Assembly: GCF_021155765.1 (NCBI RefSeq)
Contig: NC_060114.1
Coordinates: 17,962,501 to 18,026,500 of the forward strand
Length of the DNA stretch: 64,000 nucleotides
Reading direction: 5' to 3'
DNA from: Diprion similis
Lineage: Eukaryota > Arthropoda > Insecta > Hymenoptera > Diprionidae
This document shows, in pieces, positions 1-11,555 of this stretch. Made by a program: the position numbers and the translations under genes. The number at the start of each line of letters is the position of its first letter. Position 1 is the stretch's first letter. The notes below the pieces were generated by a model. The model searched no databases and was not told the DNA's origin. It worked only from the letters and a program-made list of their open reading frames with translations.

Positions 1-3000
1 TGAGGATAAAAGGATTCACTGCTCTCAAGTAAAAACTTACAGAACTGTCTCATATAAAATGTACATTCGAAATTATTCATTTGGACTCTAACTGTTCGGT
101 ACATTCAAACAGGTCGTTTTCTCGATTTTGGATCACTTGCAAAGGTGGCTGAGAGAGAGAAGATCGGTACGTGATGAAAAGTATCGTTCCATAAAACGTA
201 AGGATTACATAAACTTGGTGTTTCAAATTTTTACGACCTGTTGAAAACGAATTGAGAAAAGAAAAAACTTTTTATTCCTTGTTTCGTAATTTCACAGGCT
301 TTTGCAAAACCTTCAATAGCCTGATACTGGCTCAGGGTTGTTACCAAACTCAGGAATACCATCGATCGCTGATGTACTTGGAGGATCACATGACATCTAG
401 TAATCAAGGCCTTGCCGAGTCTATGGAAACAGGTTTACTAGCGGTAAATTTACAAAGCGTCATAAGTTATCTGACAAAATTCCTTGAAATTACAGTCTTC
501 TTTGTTCCTCCTCTAGAAAATATACGCCCAGCTCGAAGAACCTGATGGCGTCTCAGGCATTCTGGCTACTCAGGACGAGGTTCCTACGCTTCAGCAGCTG
601 GTACTGGCTCACGAAGTTAGTGGACAATTGCAGGTACAGTAAAATATGAGAAAGCAAACATTGGTTGGCCTTGTGTAACCCCAGCAAAAAAGTGATCGAA
701 ATTATTCTCTACATACTGGCAGGATGCTGCGACATGTTACGAAAGATTGGCCCAAGGGAAAAACGTCAAGCCTAAATATTTGCAAGGGATGGTGCAGTGT
801 TATCTTGGTCTCGATCACCCTTTTACAGCGACAAACATCACTGAGGGGATTCTTAACAACAGGTGAGTCGCTGTGTTTGGGCCTGACAATAATCAAATTT
901 TTCTCGCCACTTTAAGTTTTCATATCAGTCGTCTGTTTCAGACCTGAATTGCAGCCTCTGATTGTAGATGATGAGATATTCTGGCGTCTTGCCGATTTTT
1001 CACAGCTGGACGATATGGCGAAAAATACGGCAAAGAAGTCGCTTCTGAACGGATTTATCGCCGGATTACCGCCAGATCTTAGTTCTATAAAACAAAGACT
1101 CGTTTCCATGTTGGGAGCAGCCTCGAGACAAGGAACTTATCAACAAAGCTATCCTCAGATAATGAAGTGAGTTTGTGATTCAGAATTACAATAAACTGTG
1201 TGATGTTATTGTTGGCTTTTCACCTTCCTGAAAATATCCTATAAGATTTCGTCATTGGTGGTCTATAAAGCAATCCTTTTGTTACAGGCTACATATTTTG
1301 AACGAGTTTGAAAAGGCCGCCGCCATAATGTTGGTTAATCCTGAACAGCTGCCGGATATATTTGACGAATGGGAAATGCGCGGGCAGCTGGTCAGAGCTT
1401 CTAGGGGAGTCGAATCCGTCCTTAGCATGCGAAGAGCAACCCTTGACCTGGCTGTTCAGTTACAAAGACAGACTACTGAAACTGAAAATTCAATTCTGAA
1501 ACAAGAAATTGGAAAAATATGGCTCAAGAGTGCCAAGATCGCAAGAAAGTAAGTTGCATCATGTTGTTAACAATTTATTATTTCTCTCTCTTTTGCAAAT
1601 TTTGTAATCCGTTCAAGGTTACCGAAAATTTTGATTGAAAATCTTCTCAGAATTTCATTACAGTTCGATAAATTTTTATCTTCAGGTCAAGATTGTACCA
1701 GCAGGCTTACATGTACATACTTTCTGCCAGCGACAGTTGTCCGCCTCAAGAATTGTACATAGAACAAGCTCAATTGTATTGGCAAAAGGGCTGTCAAGAA
1801 GAAGCTTTCACAACGTTAAAACGGTGTTTCGCTAATTGTTTTCAACCCTCAGCTCATTACAAACAGATGCCGCCGGATTCCTGTGTGGAGGAAAGACGGC
1901 AGTGTGCAAGGGTCTGCGTTTGAATACTTTTTTCCGAATTTTCTCCGATGAGACGAGTTCACTGTGAAATATGATTATTCTGACATCTGTGTTATTTGCA
2001 CAGGCTAAGTTGCTCTACGCAAAATACAACGACGAAACTCTGAACGTAGATACTGACGGTAACATCAGCAACTACAAGGAGGCCATAGAGGTCTGGCGTG
2101 TTTGGGAAAAGAGTTTGCTGTCCTGTGCTCGTTATTACGAAAGCATTGTCGACCGAATGTCAGACGAGGAGAGAGACGTAAAGGGCAGGTGAGTTTGTTC
2201 TGAGTAGAAACCTTCAAAAATAACGATTTCAACAAACCCTGTACAAATTTGTTAACGTCTGGTTTTAAATTATTCAGAGACCTGCAAATCCACATGATGA
2301 ACTACTACGGAAAATCACTGCAGTATGGCTGCAAGTACATTCATCAATCCATGCCTCGACTCCTTACCATTTGGTTGGACTTTGCCTCTCGTCTTCAGGT
2401 CTCAAACGGTTCGTCTAAAATTCGCGAGGATGCTCTTACAAAGATGACCAAGCTTGTTGGTAAGCTTTTCCATTCAAGATTCATCAATTTCGACCTGTCG
2501 CCAATTTAGCATTAATAACTTGCGAACTTTTTCACAGAGGTGTACCTTGAAAGGCTTCCCACGTTCATGTGGCTCACAGCTTTCAGCCAATTGGTATCGC
2601 GAATATGCCATCCGTGTCGGGAAGTACAGAACACATTGTGCTCTATATTGGTTAAACTGATATCCGCTTACCCTCAGCATTGTTTGTGGATGATGGCCGC
2701 AGTTTTCAAGGTAAGAATATATCAGAATCGCTACATCAGTGCCACTTGAGTGTGAACAATGCCTCGCTGCTGTAATCATTCTGTTAACCGATTCCGTCTT
2801 TCCGCAGTCCGCTTATCCGGTTAGGCAGAAACGATGCCAAGAGATCTTCAACCATCCGGACCTTCGCGTTTCGCGACATACAAAATTAATTCAGGATTTC
2901 AATAGGCTCTGGGAACGACTCATTGAGTTATCCAACAAGGCAATACCGGAAGTATGTTTGGAATATTATGAACTAGAATCAATGAGCTGGTTTAATTGAA

Positions 3001-4915
3001 CTGGGATTTTAAACTCTATCTTCAATTTTACAGAAAACTGCTTCGACCACAGTATCGGCATTGTCCAAATATCTACCAAGATTGTTGGCTTCCTCGGAAT
3101 TTGGACAAATCATGATACCGACAACAAAATTCAGGCAGCTTCATTTACCCTCGAAAGTAACACCGATCGAGACCCACAATCCATTTCCTACGTAAGTATC
3201 AAAGAAATACTTCGGAACTTGTCAATTCGTATGTTGATTGAACATTTTCATTTCAATCTCTTTAGTCAGTGGGCACACATCGTTGGTATCGAAGACAGAG
3301 TGATGGTGATGCAGTCCCTCCAAAGACCGCGTAGGATAACGCTGCGAGGATCGGATGGGAGGCAGTATCTATTCATGTGTAAACCGAAAGACGATCTGCG
3401 CCGAGACTTTAGACTCATGGAGTTCAATGATATCGTTAACAAGTACTTGCAAAAAGATCCAGAATCTCGTCAGAGAAGGCTGTACATTCGGACATACGTA
3501 AGTCGACTGGAAATGTAACAATACCTGGCAAATCGAATCGTGGAAAAGCTTGGAATATTCGTCTTAGAATCATGCCTATAAGAATTGTTTCACAAAACTT
3601 GCACAATTCAATTTTCAGAGCGTGGTACCGCTTAACGAGGAATGCGGCCTGATAGAGTGGGTTCATAATCTGGTCGGATTTCGCCCGATTCTTTTGGATT
3701 TTTACAAAGAAAGGGGAAACTCCATGTCGGCTCGAGAGCTGAAGAACGTTATGTGCCGTACGTGAAAAATATGAAAATTTTCTATCTCCCATTAGTTTTA
3801 TAGTACTAATCAATTTCTAACGAATTTTATTGTCATTGCAGAACTCAGAGATCCTTTGGAAAAGAAGCGGAAAGTATTTTTAGACGTTCTATTACCCCGA
3901 CATCCTCCCGTTCTCGGCGAATGGTTTCGCCTAACTTTCCCTGACCCATACGGATGGTAGTTCATCAATTTATGATTGAAAATTTGGTCTCAAATCGCTG
4001 TTATATCCATTTTACTTCACACAAAGTTATCACACTTTTTTCAGGTACGAAGCCCGAACAGCGTATATCAGGACAACGGCAGTTATGTCTATGGTTGGTT
4101 ACATATTGGGTCTCGGAGATCGTCACGGAGAAAATATATTGTTTGACTCTAAATGCGGGGACTGCGTCCACGTGGATTTTAATTGTCTTTTCAACAGGGT
4201 ACGCGATTCGTTATTCACCTAAATCGACTTTTATTCTATACCGTTTAAAAGAATTTCTCTAGTTTTCGTTATACATGCAAATAACGCGCATCACCTTTCC
4301 AGGGTGAATTTTTCGACTGGCCAGAAAGGGTCCCATTTCGACTGACCAACAACATGGTTGAGGCCATGGGACCGCTGAAGTACGAAGGCCCGTTCAGAAG
4401 GGCCTGCCAAACTACAATGAGAGTTCTCAGGGAACAAGCCACGACTCTTGTTAGCGTCCTGACACCCTTCGTCTACGATCCCTTGCTCAGCTGGAATAAA
4501 AATCAGCCAGACGCAGCAGAGAAAACGAATGAAAAGGTGAGCCTCTTACTAGGGAGTCGATCAATGAATTCTCGTCATTCTGACCAGCACTTCCTTACCG
4601 ACAGTGTTCTGTACCTTCAGAATTAGGGATCGTGATACCATGACGTCCAAAAAAAAATGTCTTAATTAACAATTCGAAATTTGCAAGCATCAAGAAAAAA
4701 GCTCGGTATACATTATTTCTGTATCATTGCAGGCTGTGGAGAACATAAAGAATATCGAACAACGTTTGAAGGGCCTGCTCAGATCGCAGGGAAAGAAAGC
4801 AGATAATATTGCATTGAACCTGAGCGTTGAGGGACAAACAAATCATTTGATACTGGAAGCAACTAACGTTGACAATCTTTGCCAGATGTACGTAGGATGG
4901 GGTCCATATTTGTAA
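1..4915 (+). CDS. ATR: ATR checkpoint kinase, C-terminal part (5' end outside window)
   Basis: Serine/threonine PI3K-like kinase that senses RPA-coated single-stranded DNA and drives the S/G2 checkpoint in the nucleus (mei-41 in flies). Hand-spliced exons: 113-197, 298-443, 517-633, 723-862, 942-1166, 1288-1548, 1686-1911, 2004-2188, 2278-2459, 2538-2710, 2808-2951, 3034-3191, 3266-3497, 3619-3757, 3842-3956, 4045-4198, 4303-4536, 4733-4915. Bases 1-28 may be the end of an earlier exon. These give 1,032 in-frame residues, about 40% of the usual ~2,600. Order: end of the FAT repeats (to about 3190), kinase N-lobe with [11 protein letters not shown], catalytic loop GLGDRHGEN, the DFG-equivalent HVDFN, then a FATC tail ending [10 protein letters not shown], diagnostic of ATR rather than ATM, mTOR or DNA-PK. 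All intron phases agree. Kinase motifs look intact. The gene converges on the odorant receptor with about 200 bp between stop codons. Confidence 0.96.
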
Positions 4916-5040
4916 GGACTTTTTTCCACGATCAGTCTCTGTTTAATGTCAGAAATCTGTTCTAGTACTTGTTTATTTCTAACTACACTGTGTCGGATTC
5001 GTGGAATTAGATGTAAATACTATACTTTGATACTAACATA

Positions 5041-5046
5041 AATAAA
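5041..5046 (+). terminator. Likely polyadenylation signal of ATR
   Basis: AATAAA lies 125 bp downstream of the ATR stop codon and before the stop codon of the convergent odorant receptor. Position and motif fit a 3'-end signal; no cleavage site can be seen directly. Confidence 0.55.
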
Positions 5047-5122
5047 AGTGAATCCTATGTTTTTTAAACCTGTCCGGTAACTTCTACAGTGGCTGAATCT
5101 CGCCTGCTAAAGTCAATATCGT

Positions 5123-8092
5123 TCAACTTAGACTTCGTAATACCGTAAAGTACGACATCGAGGCGCTGAGTACCTGAAAGCATCGAAACGGGACTTCAGA
5201 ACGTATTAGTCATGTGTGAAAAGTAACCGACTGTAGAAATACTTAACATTAATGGGAGCCTGTTACACGTACCGTGGCCAGGTGTTCTAGGCACATAACG
5301 TTGAATTTTCCGGCAGTAATTTTAGCCGGTTTTTGGCTCCTGACGATGATTAATCTCACGTCTGTTTTCAAGTTTTTTGAAAGCTTGAACCATTTTGTCG
5401 CGTAGGCGGCCTCGCTGACAGCTAAACTCTGCGCGTTAAATAGTGTTCATAAAAAATAGATTGTACAATGTCTGGCATAAATTATCAAACCAATTTTCAA
5501 ACTAACTACAATAATAATTTATAACACTATTGAGGTCCTGATTAGCCTTTAAACTGACGGAATTTGATGAGCTTTAATCTACTTAGAAAATTCCTAAATA
5601 GTGTGCCTACATCACAGATGTAAGCTATACAAAGTTCCGATCACACGTAGAGCTTATATATTTAAGCTTTCCGGCGGTTAACGGTAGGGAAAAATTCAAA
5701 AGTTGTAATCAGATTTTGGAAATTCAAGATGGCGGAGTCAATCTAACGGAAAAAAATTCAAAAAGTTACTCTATGCAACCATATTGAACCCACCATGGTG
5801 AATTAAAAAATTTCGAGTTAAGATTCGTGATCAGCGACCTCAAAAACTCCTGAGTACAGAATTTTGATAGATTGCTCCATAGCGCCTATATTTAAATTTT
5901 CCGGCGGCCTAAAGGTTAGTTAGTTACTCACTTGACTTATCAAACCGTCACCAGGAAAACAAAATAGTATTAGCTGAAAAAGTGCCATCATCAAATAGGA
6001 AAAGTACTTTGCGCCTTTGCTTCGATCCGTCGGTGCCTGCATGAAAAAGAAACCAGTCAAAGAGAATGAAAATTACCTCTAACCAATGTAACGTGTTAAA
6101 CCGATTAGTTTATCGATTCAAATCCATTCATTCGTTGCAAACTCACTGAGGTCACTTGCAGTCCAACCAAGCATATGATTAAATTACTGGCCAATACCTG
6201 GCACAGCATTATGGGGTTGAACAAACGATCCACATTCTTGGAGAATCTAAATTCGATATTTTAGGTTCTAGGTTATTCACTAATTCTTTTTAAACATTAC
6301 CTTCTCCGGCAGTAACTTACTTGAGTATAATTTGATGGTGTTTAATACAAGTGGCCAGTTTTTGTCTCGCCGTGTTCGTTAAAGATCCCGCGTTTTTACG
6401 CTTCTCAGTCAGATTTATCGTCTGTAAAAGAAAAAGGAAAACTACCGCGTAGAAATATACGTATAATTGCAGCGAATAGGCTATTCTTTTTCGCTTACAT
6501 TGTCGCCAAGGCTTTCGAGATTAATTTGCAGAATTCTAAAATGGCCGCACGTGTGGAAAAGGGTCGTCGCGATGAGGGTGTCGACCGCTAAAATAAGCGC
6601 CGCACAGGCAATCGTTGCGACAACTTGTGACAAGAGTGCTAGCTACGGAGTAAGCACAGTAAAAACAGAAATTTTGAATATATGGATGACTAGCGGCCAG
6701 TCGCATCTCCGCCCGTGAATATTTTCAAATACTTCTTGTGGAAAAACTATTGTACATGGCCATATGATCTCGTGAACTTTTTTGTAGAGTTCATCAAGAC
6801 CTTGAAAATTAGTTTACAAATATCGTTATATCTCCAAAACTATTGATCTGGCTGCAACAAAATATAGCCCAAAATCTACCTAGACGTTGTAGTTATCCAC
6901 AGAAAAAAAATAATCAAAATCAGTTGAGTAATTCCGGAGTTATAAGCGAACATACGGACAGACAGATGGAGAGACGTTGAGTTATATGTACCTATATGTA
7001 GATATATTGCAACGAAAAAATGTATTCTAGCATTTTTCAAAATCGGTTAAAGTTTTGGGAAAAATCAAAAGTTCACTTTTTTTGCAATGTTTGAGGTTCA
7101 AAAATTTCCTGCCGTAGGATCGCTTTCTGGCAGAATTTTTCGCCTAATGAACCCCCAGGAGCTCAAAAAGTACAATAAAAACATCGTAGGATTAACAGTT
7201 GAGAAAATACGACAGGATCTCGCTAGTTTTTGGCTGTAACTTTTGAACCATTGATCGCATCGACTGATTCGGACTAGAATTCGCGGGCAATGGGAATAAA
7301 AAAAAACAACAAAAAACAACAATTCGTATTTACCTGGTAAAAAGGGGACTCCGTCCATCCCTCGGGATACATACCAGGGAAAAAGAAAGGTCGAGTTCTA
7401 TTCGACGAGCCCTGGATGTCGAAGTTGTAAATCTGGACCAACGGTGAGGTGTAAAAGACGAGCAGAGCGTTGAAAACGAGAAAAACGTAACACCTTGTGA
7501 ATTTCTTGGCGAATCTGTTTACGGGTAGAGTCGAAAAATGTTAGATTAATAATGGCTAGGGTGAATGCACCGTGTGGGCAGGACTTTATTTACGAGGCAT
7601 ATCCAAGGAAGCATGACGCCCCGGTTTCGCTCCTCTGTTTGGCCATATTCCAGTATTCACCGAACATGAACGTTATCAGATCGTCTATTTCTCTTCTCCT
7701 CGACGTCCAAACAATCATCTTCAAAAGTGCGAGTATTATGGTCAATAGGACGGAGCTGAAAGTTTTTGATTATTTACTCATGAATTGTCAATTCGCGATA
7801 CAAAAGTCATTGCAGACTTGGATCCGTCTTCTTCGAATTTCCAGACAAACCTTGTCTCCAAAATAACACTGAGATCACTGGAGTGATAAATTTGTTGAAT
7901 CTGTGGGACGACGATAAGGAGCATGAAGAAAGCGACCGCCAAAGTTCGCGGTAGGTTCTTTGGGTACAGGCCAGTCAATTTCAGAATAACGCGGTTCAAT
8001 GAAACGTACGAAGTTACGTTCATCGCTTCACCGTTTATTAAACCCAACTTCGTCTTGTCTACGGCATCGATGGTCATCCAAGAACGGGGCAT
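5123..8092 (-). CDS. Insect odorant receptor (7tm_6 family), complete
   Basis: Seven-transmembrane, inverted-topology ligand-gated channel subunit that pairs with Orco in olfactory neuron dendrites. Reading downward, exons are 8092-7851, 7755-7594, 7514-7334, 6642-6499, 6421-6321, 6246-6147, 6036-5932, 5428-5273 and 5173-5123, all GT/AG with matching phases, giving 413 aa, the normal family length. Family hallmarks: an N-terminal block with LNRVILKLTGLYP, a mid-protein LFHTCGHFRILQ segment, CIKHHQIIL before the second half, then QLILFCFPGDGLISQ, and the C-terminal exons with ATKWFKLSKNL and the short terminal block ending SYFTVLRSLS. The start ATG at 8092 has a good CCACG context. I see no stop or frameshift, so it looks functional. 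Ligand and subfamily cannot be told from sequence. Introns after exons 3 and 7 hold repeat-like sequence. Confidence 0.93.
5640..5925. repeat. Possible interspersed repeat in odorant-receptor intron 7
   Basis: Two similar stretches containing TATATTTAA followed by TTTCCGGCGG occur about 235 bp apart in the same orientation (near 5653 and 5886), within the intron between 5429 and 5931. This looks like a degraded repeat; I cannot assign a family. Confidence 0.3.
6740..7000. repeat. Possible interspersed repeat in odorant-receptor intron 3
   Basis: The stretch reading through 'AATCAGTTGAGTAATTCCGG', then a 'CGGACAGACAGATGGAGAG' tail, resembles a text pattern seen in many insect interspersed repeats, where a conserved body ends in a short CAGA-rich tail. 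Identification is by resemblance only; copy number was not measured. Confidence 0.35.
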
Positions 8093-11000
8093 CGTGGAAA
8101 AATGCTTCGAGCCACTTTTTCCTCGGCCATCCGAAGCGGAGTTTTATATTTTCATATTTAATTAGGTATATATTCAGTGTAGCCCGTGAGCTCGATCGAC
8201 CTCTTGAATTGTTAATATAACTTGGAAAACATGTCCCACCTATGCTAATAAGATATTCATTGCGGGTAGTCTCGCAGTTTCGCCTTTCCCCAACTAAATA
8301 TAATTGCAGCAGAATTTTATTCGCGACTCGTTGATAATACGAAAATCGAACGATTCCCTGTTACTTCAAGTATAATTATGTGCTGTATAATAACTTGGCC
8401 AGTTTATTACTTTCTGTGAGAATTTTGTAACTATTTTCCTCCTACGTTATAGCATAAAATATAAAGGTAGAAGTAAAACTTCTGTTCAAGTAGTTTTAAA
8501 TATTTATTTCGAAGGTGTACTTCAACGTTTTCCAATTTCAACCCCTCTGGAAAATCGAGTCCCATCAACGCCGAATACTTTTTAATATTCCAATGCAAAA
8601 TTTCTTGCAAGAAAAGTTGTACCCGAAGTTTGCCTCACCGATCTTTTAAAATTCTGTGACGTGTTGTAAAGTGTCATAAAACATCAGACATGTATTTCTT
8701 CTCACGTGCTAATTTGGCCGTTAAAAGGGTACAAATCAACCCTGAAGTTTATTTGCAGAAATCATTTTTTTTTTTTTTTACAGCATTTCCTTTTTTGGAG
8801 CGGGGAGGGGGGGAGGTAATCCTTAGGGGTTCAGTTCTGACAGCCTTAAACGGTTGAATTAGCATATAAACCCTATTATAGAATTAATAAGGTCGGTGAA
8901 GTAAGCCTAGGGAAATTTGTCTTATTAAAGTGTAGCTATGTGTGAGATGGGATCTGGAAAAATCAGAGAATTGCTTTTGAATTATTTGGAGCCGATTTGC
9001 GAGGTAAATGATGAAAAACTAGTCCGAGCCCTAAATAAGGCCCACCCTAATACATATATTTAGATATTTTCGTGTAATTTTTCTTAACATTGTCGAATTT
9101 CGAAATGCATCATTTACATTGAAAAGAAATCAAAAAATTGGGCGTATTTTAATTGGGGATTCGTAGCACTAACGAAGGCAATAAGTCGGGGATTTTTTCC
9201 GAAAAAAATGACCACCATAAATGAACCCTGTGGCTTTGAAATGGCAGTGTTACAACCACTAACGAGAAAGTGAGTATCATAATTAAGGTACGCAATGAAT
9301 ATCGTGGTTAGCCGTAACGTGCCGTAACGCATCTACACCTTGGACCTGCACGAATAACTATCTAGTGATCATAAGGTACGAAAGGAAGAGTTGTAACAGT
9401 TGAAGAAAGGTGAAGGTAAACTTTTATTGCCACTTGTGGACACGGTTCTGAATTGCAAAGGATAAAGTTGCAGTGCGATTGCGAAAATGTTCATCGAACA
9501 AACTTCTAGATCGATATTTAAGTTGCGTTCCGAAATTGGTTGCAGCGCGAAAAAATCCCTAGAATAGAGACAGAGCTAGTCACAAACTCGGCGGCGCAAA
9601 AGGGGTAAACGGTTGTTAGCAGCACTAGAAACTAATTTCGGAACACACCCTTAGTAGTGCACCAAAAATCATCCCCGAGGCAGCTGGAAGTTCTCGCTTT
9701 GGCGTGTATCGCCTGGAGTCTGATTGTGAAATGTGGGGTGAGTATAGAGCGCGTGGCGGAATAGAAGCCGGTTAGTAAGTTAAGTAGCATAGAGCTGATC
9801 AAATGTAGGTAGAGTGAAACCAGGCTAAATTCTAGTACGCATTTACGGACCCGTGCCGTTTCTCATTTTCTGCTTTTCACAAGTCAAATAATATTCGGTT
9901 CTTCACCCCACCCGACCCCCCCATTCAGTCAGAAACACTAACGTACCTTACGGATGCGGGCCTTTGATCCTGAAGAGTTCACATTGCAGTACAGAGACAT
10001 AAATATTTGTTCTGTCAAACTTAGAACTCTAATATTGGATCTTCGTTTTGCCGCTAAACACCGTAATTCTGAACAACCATGGGCCACTGCGATCAGTAAT
10101 ACCCACGTGACCTCAATGCCTGAGGTGTGTTAGCACCTTATCTAAATATATGCTTATTTCCACAGATGCAGTCAATTTTGATGTAGCAATCCGTTATCAC
10201 AGCTACGTACAACATGACGGTAATTCACGGCCAAGTTCTTCAGATGTTCGTTCGATTACAAAATTCACGGTCAACGTGCTGCTTCCAAGTGTGGTCCGTC
10301 TTGTTAGAGAAGGAAACCCTTGTAATCCAATAAGCGTTTCGAAAATTTTTATACGCGACTGCGTCCAGCGTAAAAATTTCTCATTCCTAAAATAGCAAAG
10401 CGCGTCGCAGCTCAGTTTCTTGTAATTATTATTGCACCCTGTTCGTCGGCTGGTCATCAGTTGCCAATGCCAATTAAATCTAGGCAATGGATGACAGCTA
10501 TACGAAATCGGGCCACATTCATAGCACGCCTAGCGTTAGTGCTGAGACTCGGTTGAAGTCCGTTTTAGGGGCAACAAGTTAGAAGCTGGTTTGTGTGTTA
10601 CTTATACTACGCAAAGTTCAAACGTTCATCAAGACACCTCGTTGAGATTGTGAGCAGTAGGAAACTAATCGAAGATATTCACCGATAAGGAATAAAGAGA
10701 GACGGGCTGCTTCTCAAAAGTTTCAAATACAGTATTTGAAGGCCTGTCATATATCAGCCTTGAGCAATACTTATGCCCGGATTCTATCTGCATTCTGTGA
10801 TCCACAGTGAACGATTAAGATGGCCTGCGTCACACTGCCGGACCGTTCATAGTGATATATTATACAGTTAGGCAGGTGTCCAGCGTCCGCGTTGCACAAG
10901 CGTTTCTAGGTATGTATGTATGTAAACGTTAATTGCCATCCGTACTTCCTTGCTTACTTCCTTCCTTCGCATGTTTCTCAGTATTCTCGGGAGATTGCTC

Positions 11001-11555
11001 CTTCGACTCTCATGCCTGATGAATACCTTAAACATGAGCGAATTAAGCGATGATGAATAGCGACAACAGCTCATAGCATAACGGCTATTATACACGACAT
11101 AATAACAATGTGTGCATGTATACCGGTGTTTTCAACGGATAACTGATGACTCGATTACCTGGTTGTAATTGCCAGTTTACTAATCCACTTGGGTGTTAAT
11201 GTTCCAGTTTTTTGTTTTTTGAATGCTGATTCGTCCTGACTCCGTATCGGAAGTTCCTGTAGGCAATGTGGGTCTTATTGTGAGTCGGTGATGATCCTCC
11301 TCGATCCGCGGCACCGTCGCGCGATGCCGCAGTAGAAAGCGCGAGGTGGGTAGGTAGGAAGTATGTATTCTGATCCTCGTGGAGGGGGATCACCACCTCC
11401 TCGATATATGGACAACCTGACGACACGTCTGCTGCACTACATCCTCGGCTCTCTTGAGTGAAGAAAAAAGCTTGGTGCGCGTTTTCGAACGCGGTGGATA
11501 CAGTATTATCGCGTTGTTAGATATAACGATTCCTGTTACCTACAAACAAGCCACC
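8093..11555. other. Intergenic spacer between odorant receptor and Osiris gene
   Basis: No convincing coding sequence. Short open frames occur on both strands but lack family features or consistent splice sites. It contains a poly(T) run near 8765-8779, a G-rich stretch at 8797-8816, an inverted-repeat element at 9519-9652, and the upstream regions of both flanking genes. No tRNA or other RNA gene was recognised. Confidence 0.6.
9519..9652. mobile_element. Small inverted-repeat (MITE-like) element
   Basis: The left end contains GCGTTCCGAAATTGGTT and the right end is its inverted counterpart (AACTAATTTCGGAACAC), giving imperfect arms of about 25-30 bp around a ~70-bp centre. TTA-rich bases flank both ends. 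No ORF, so if mobile it would be non-autonomous. Family not known. Confidence 0.5.
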
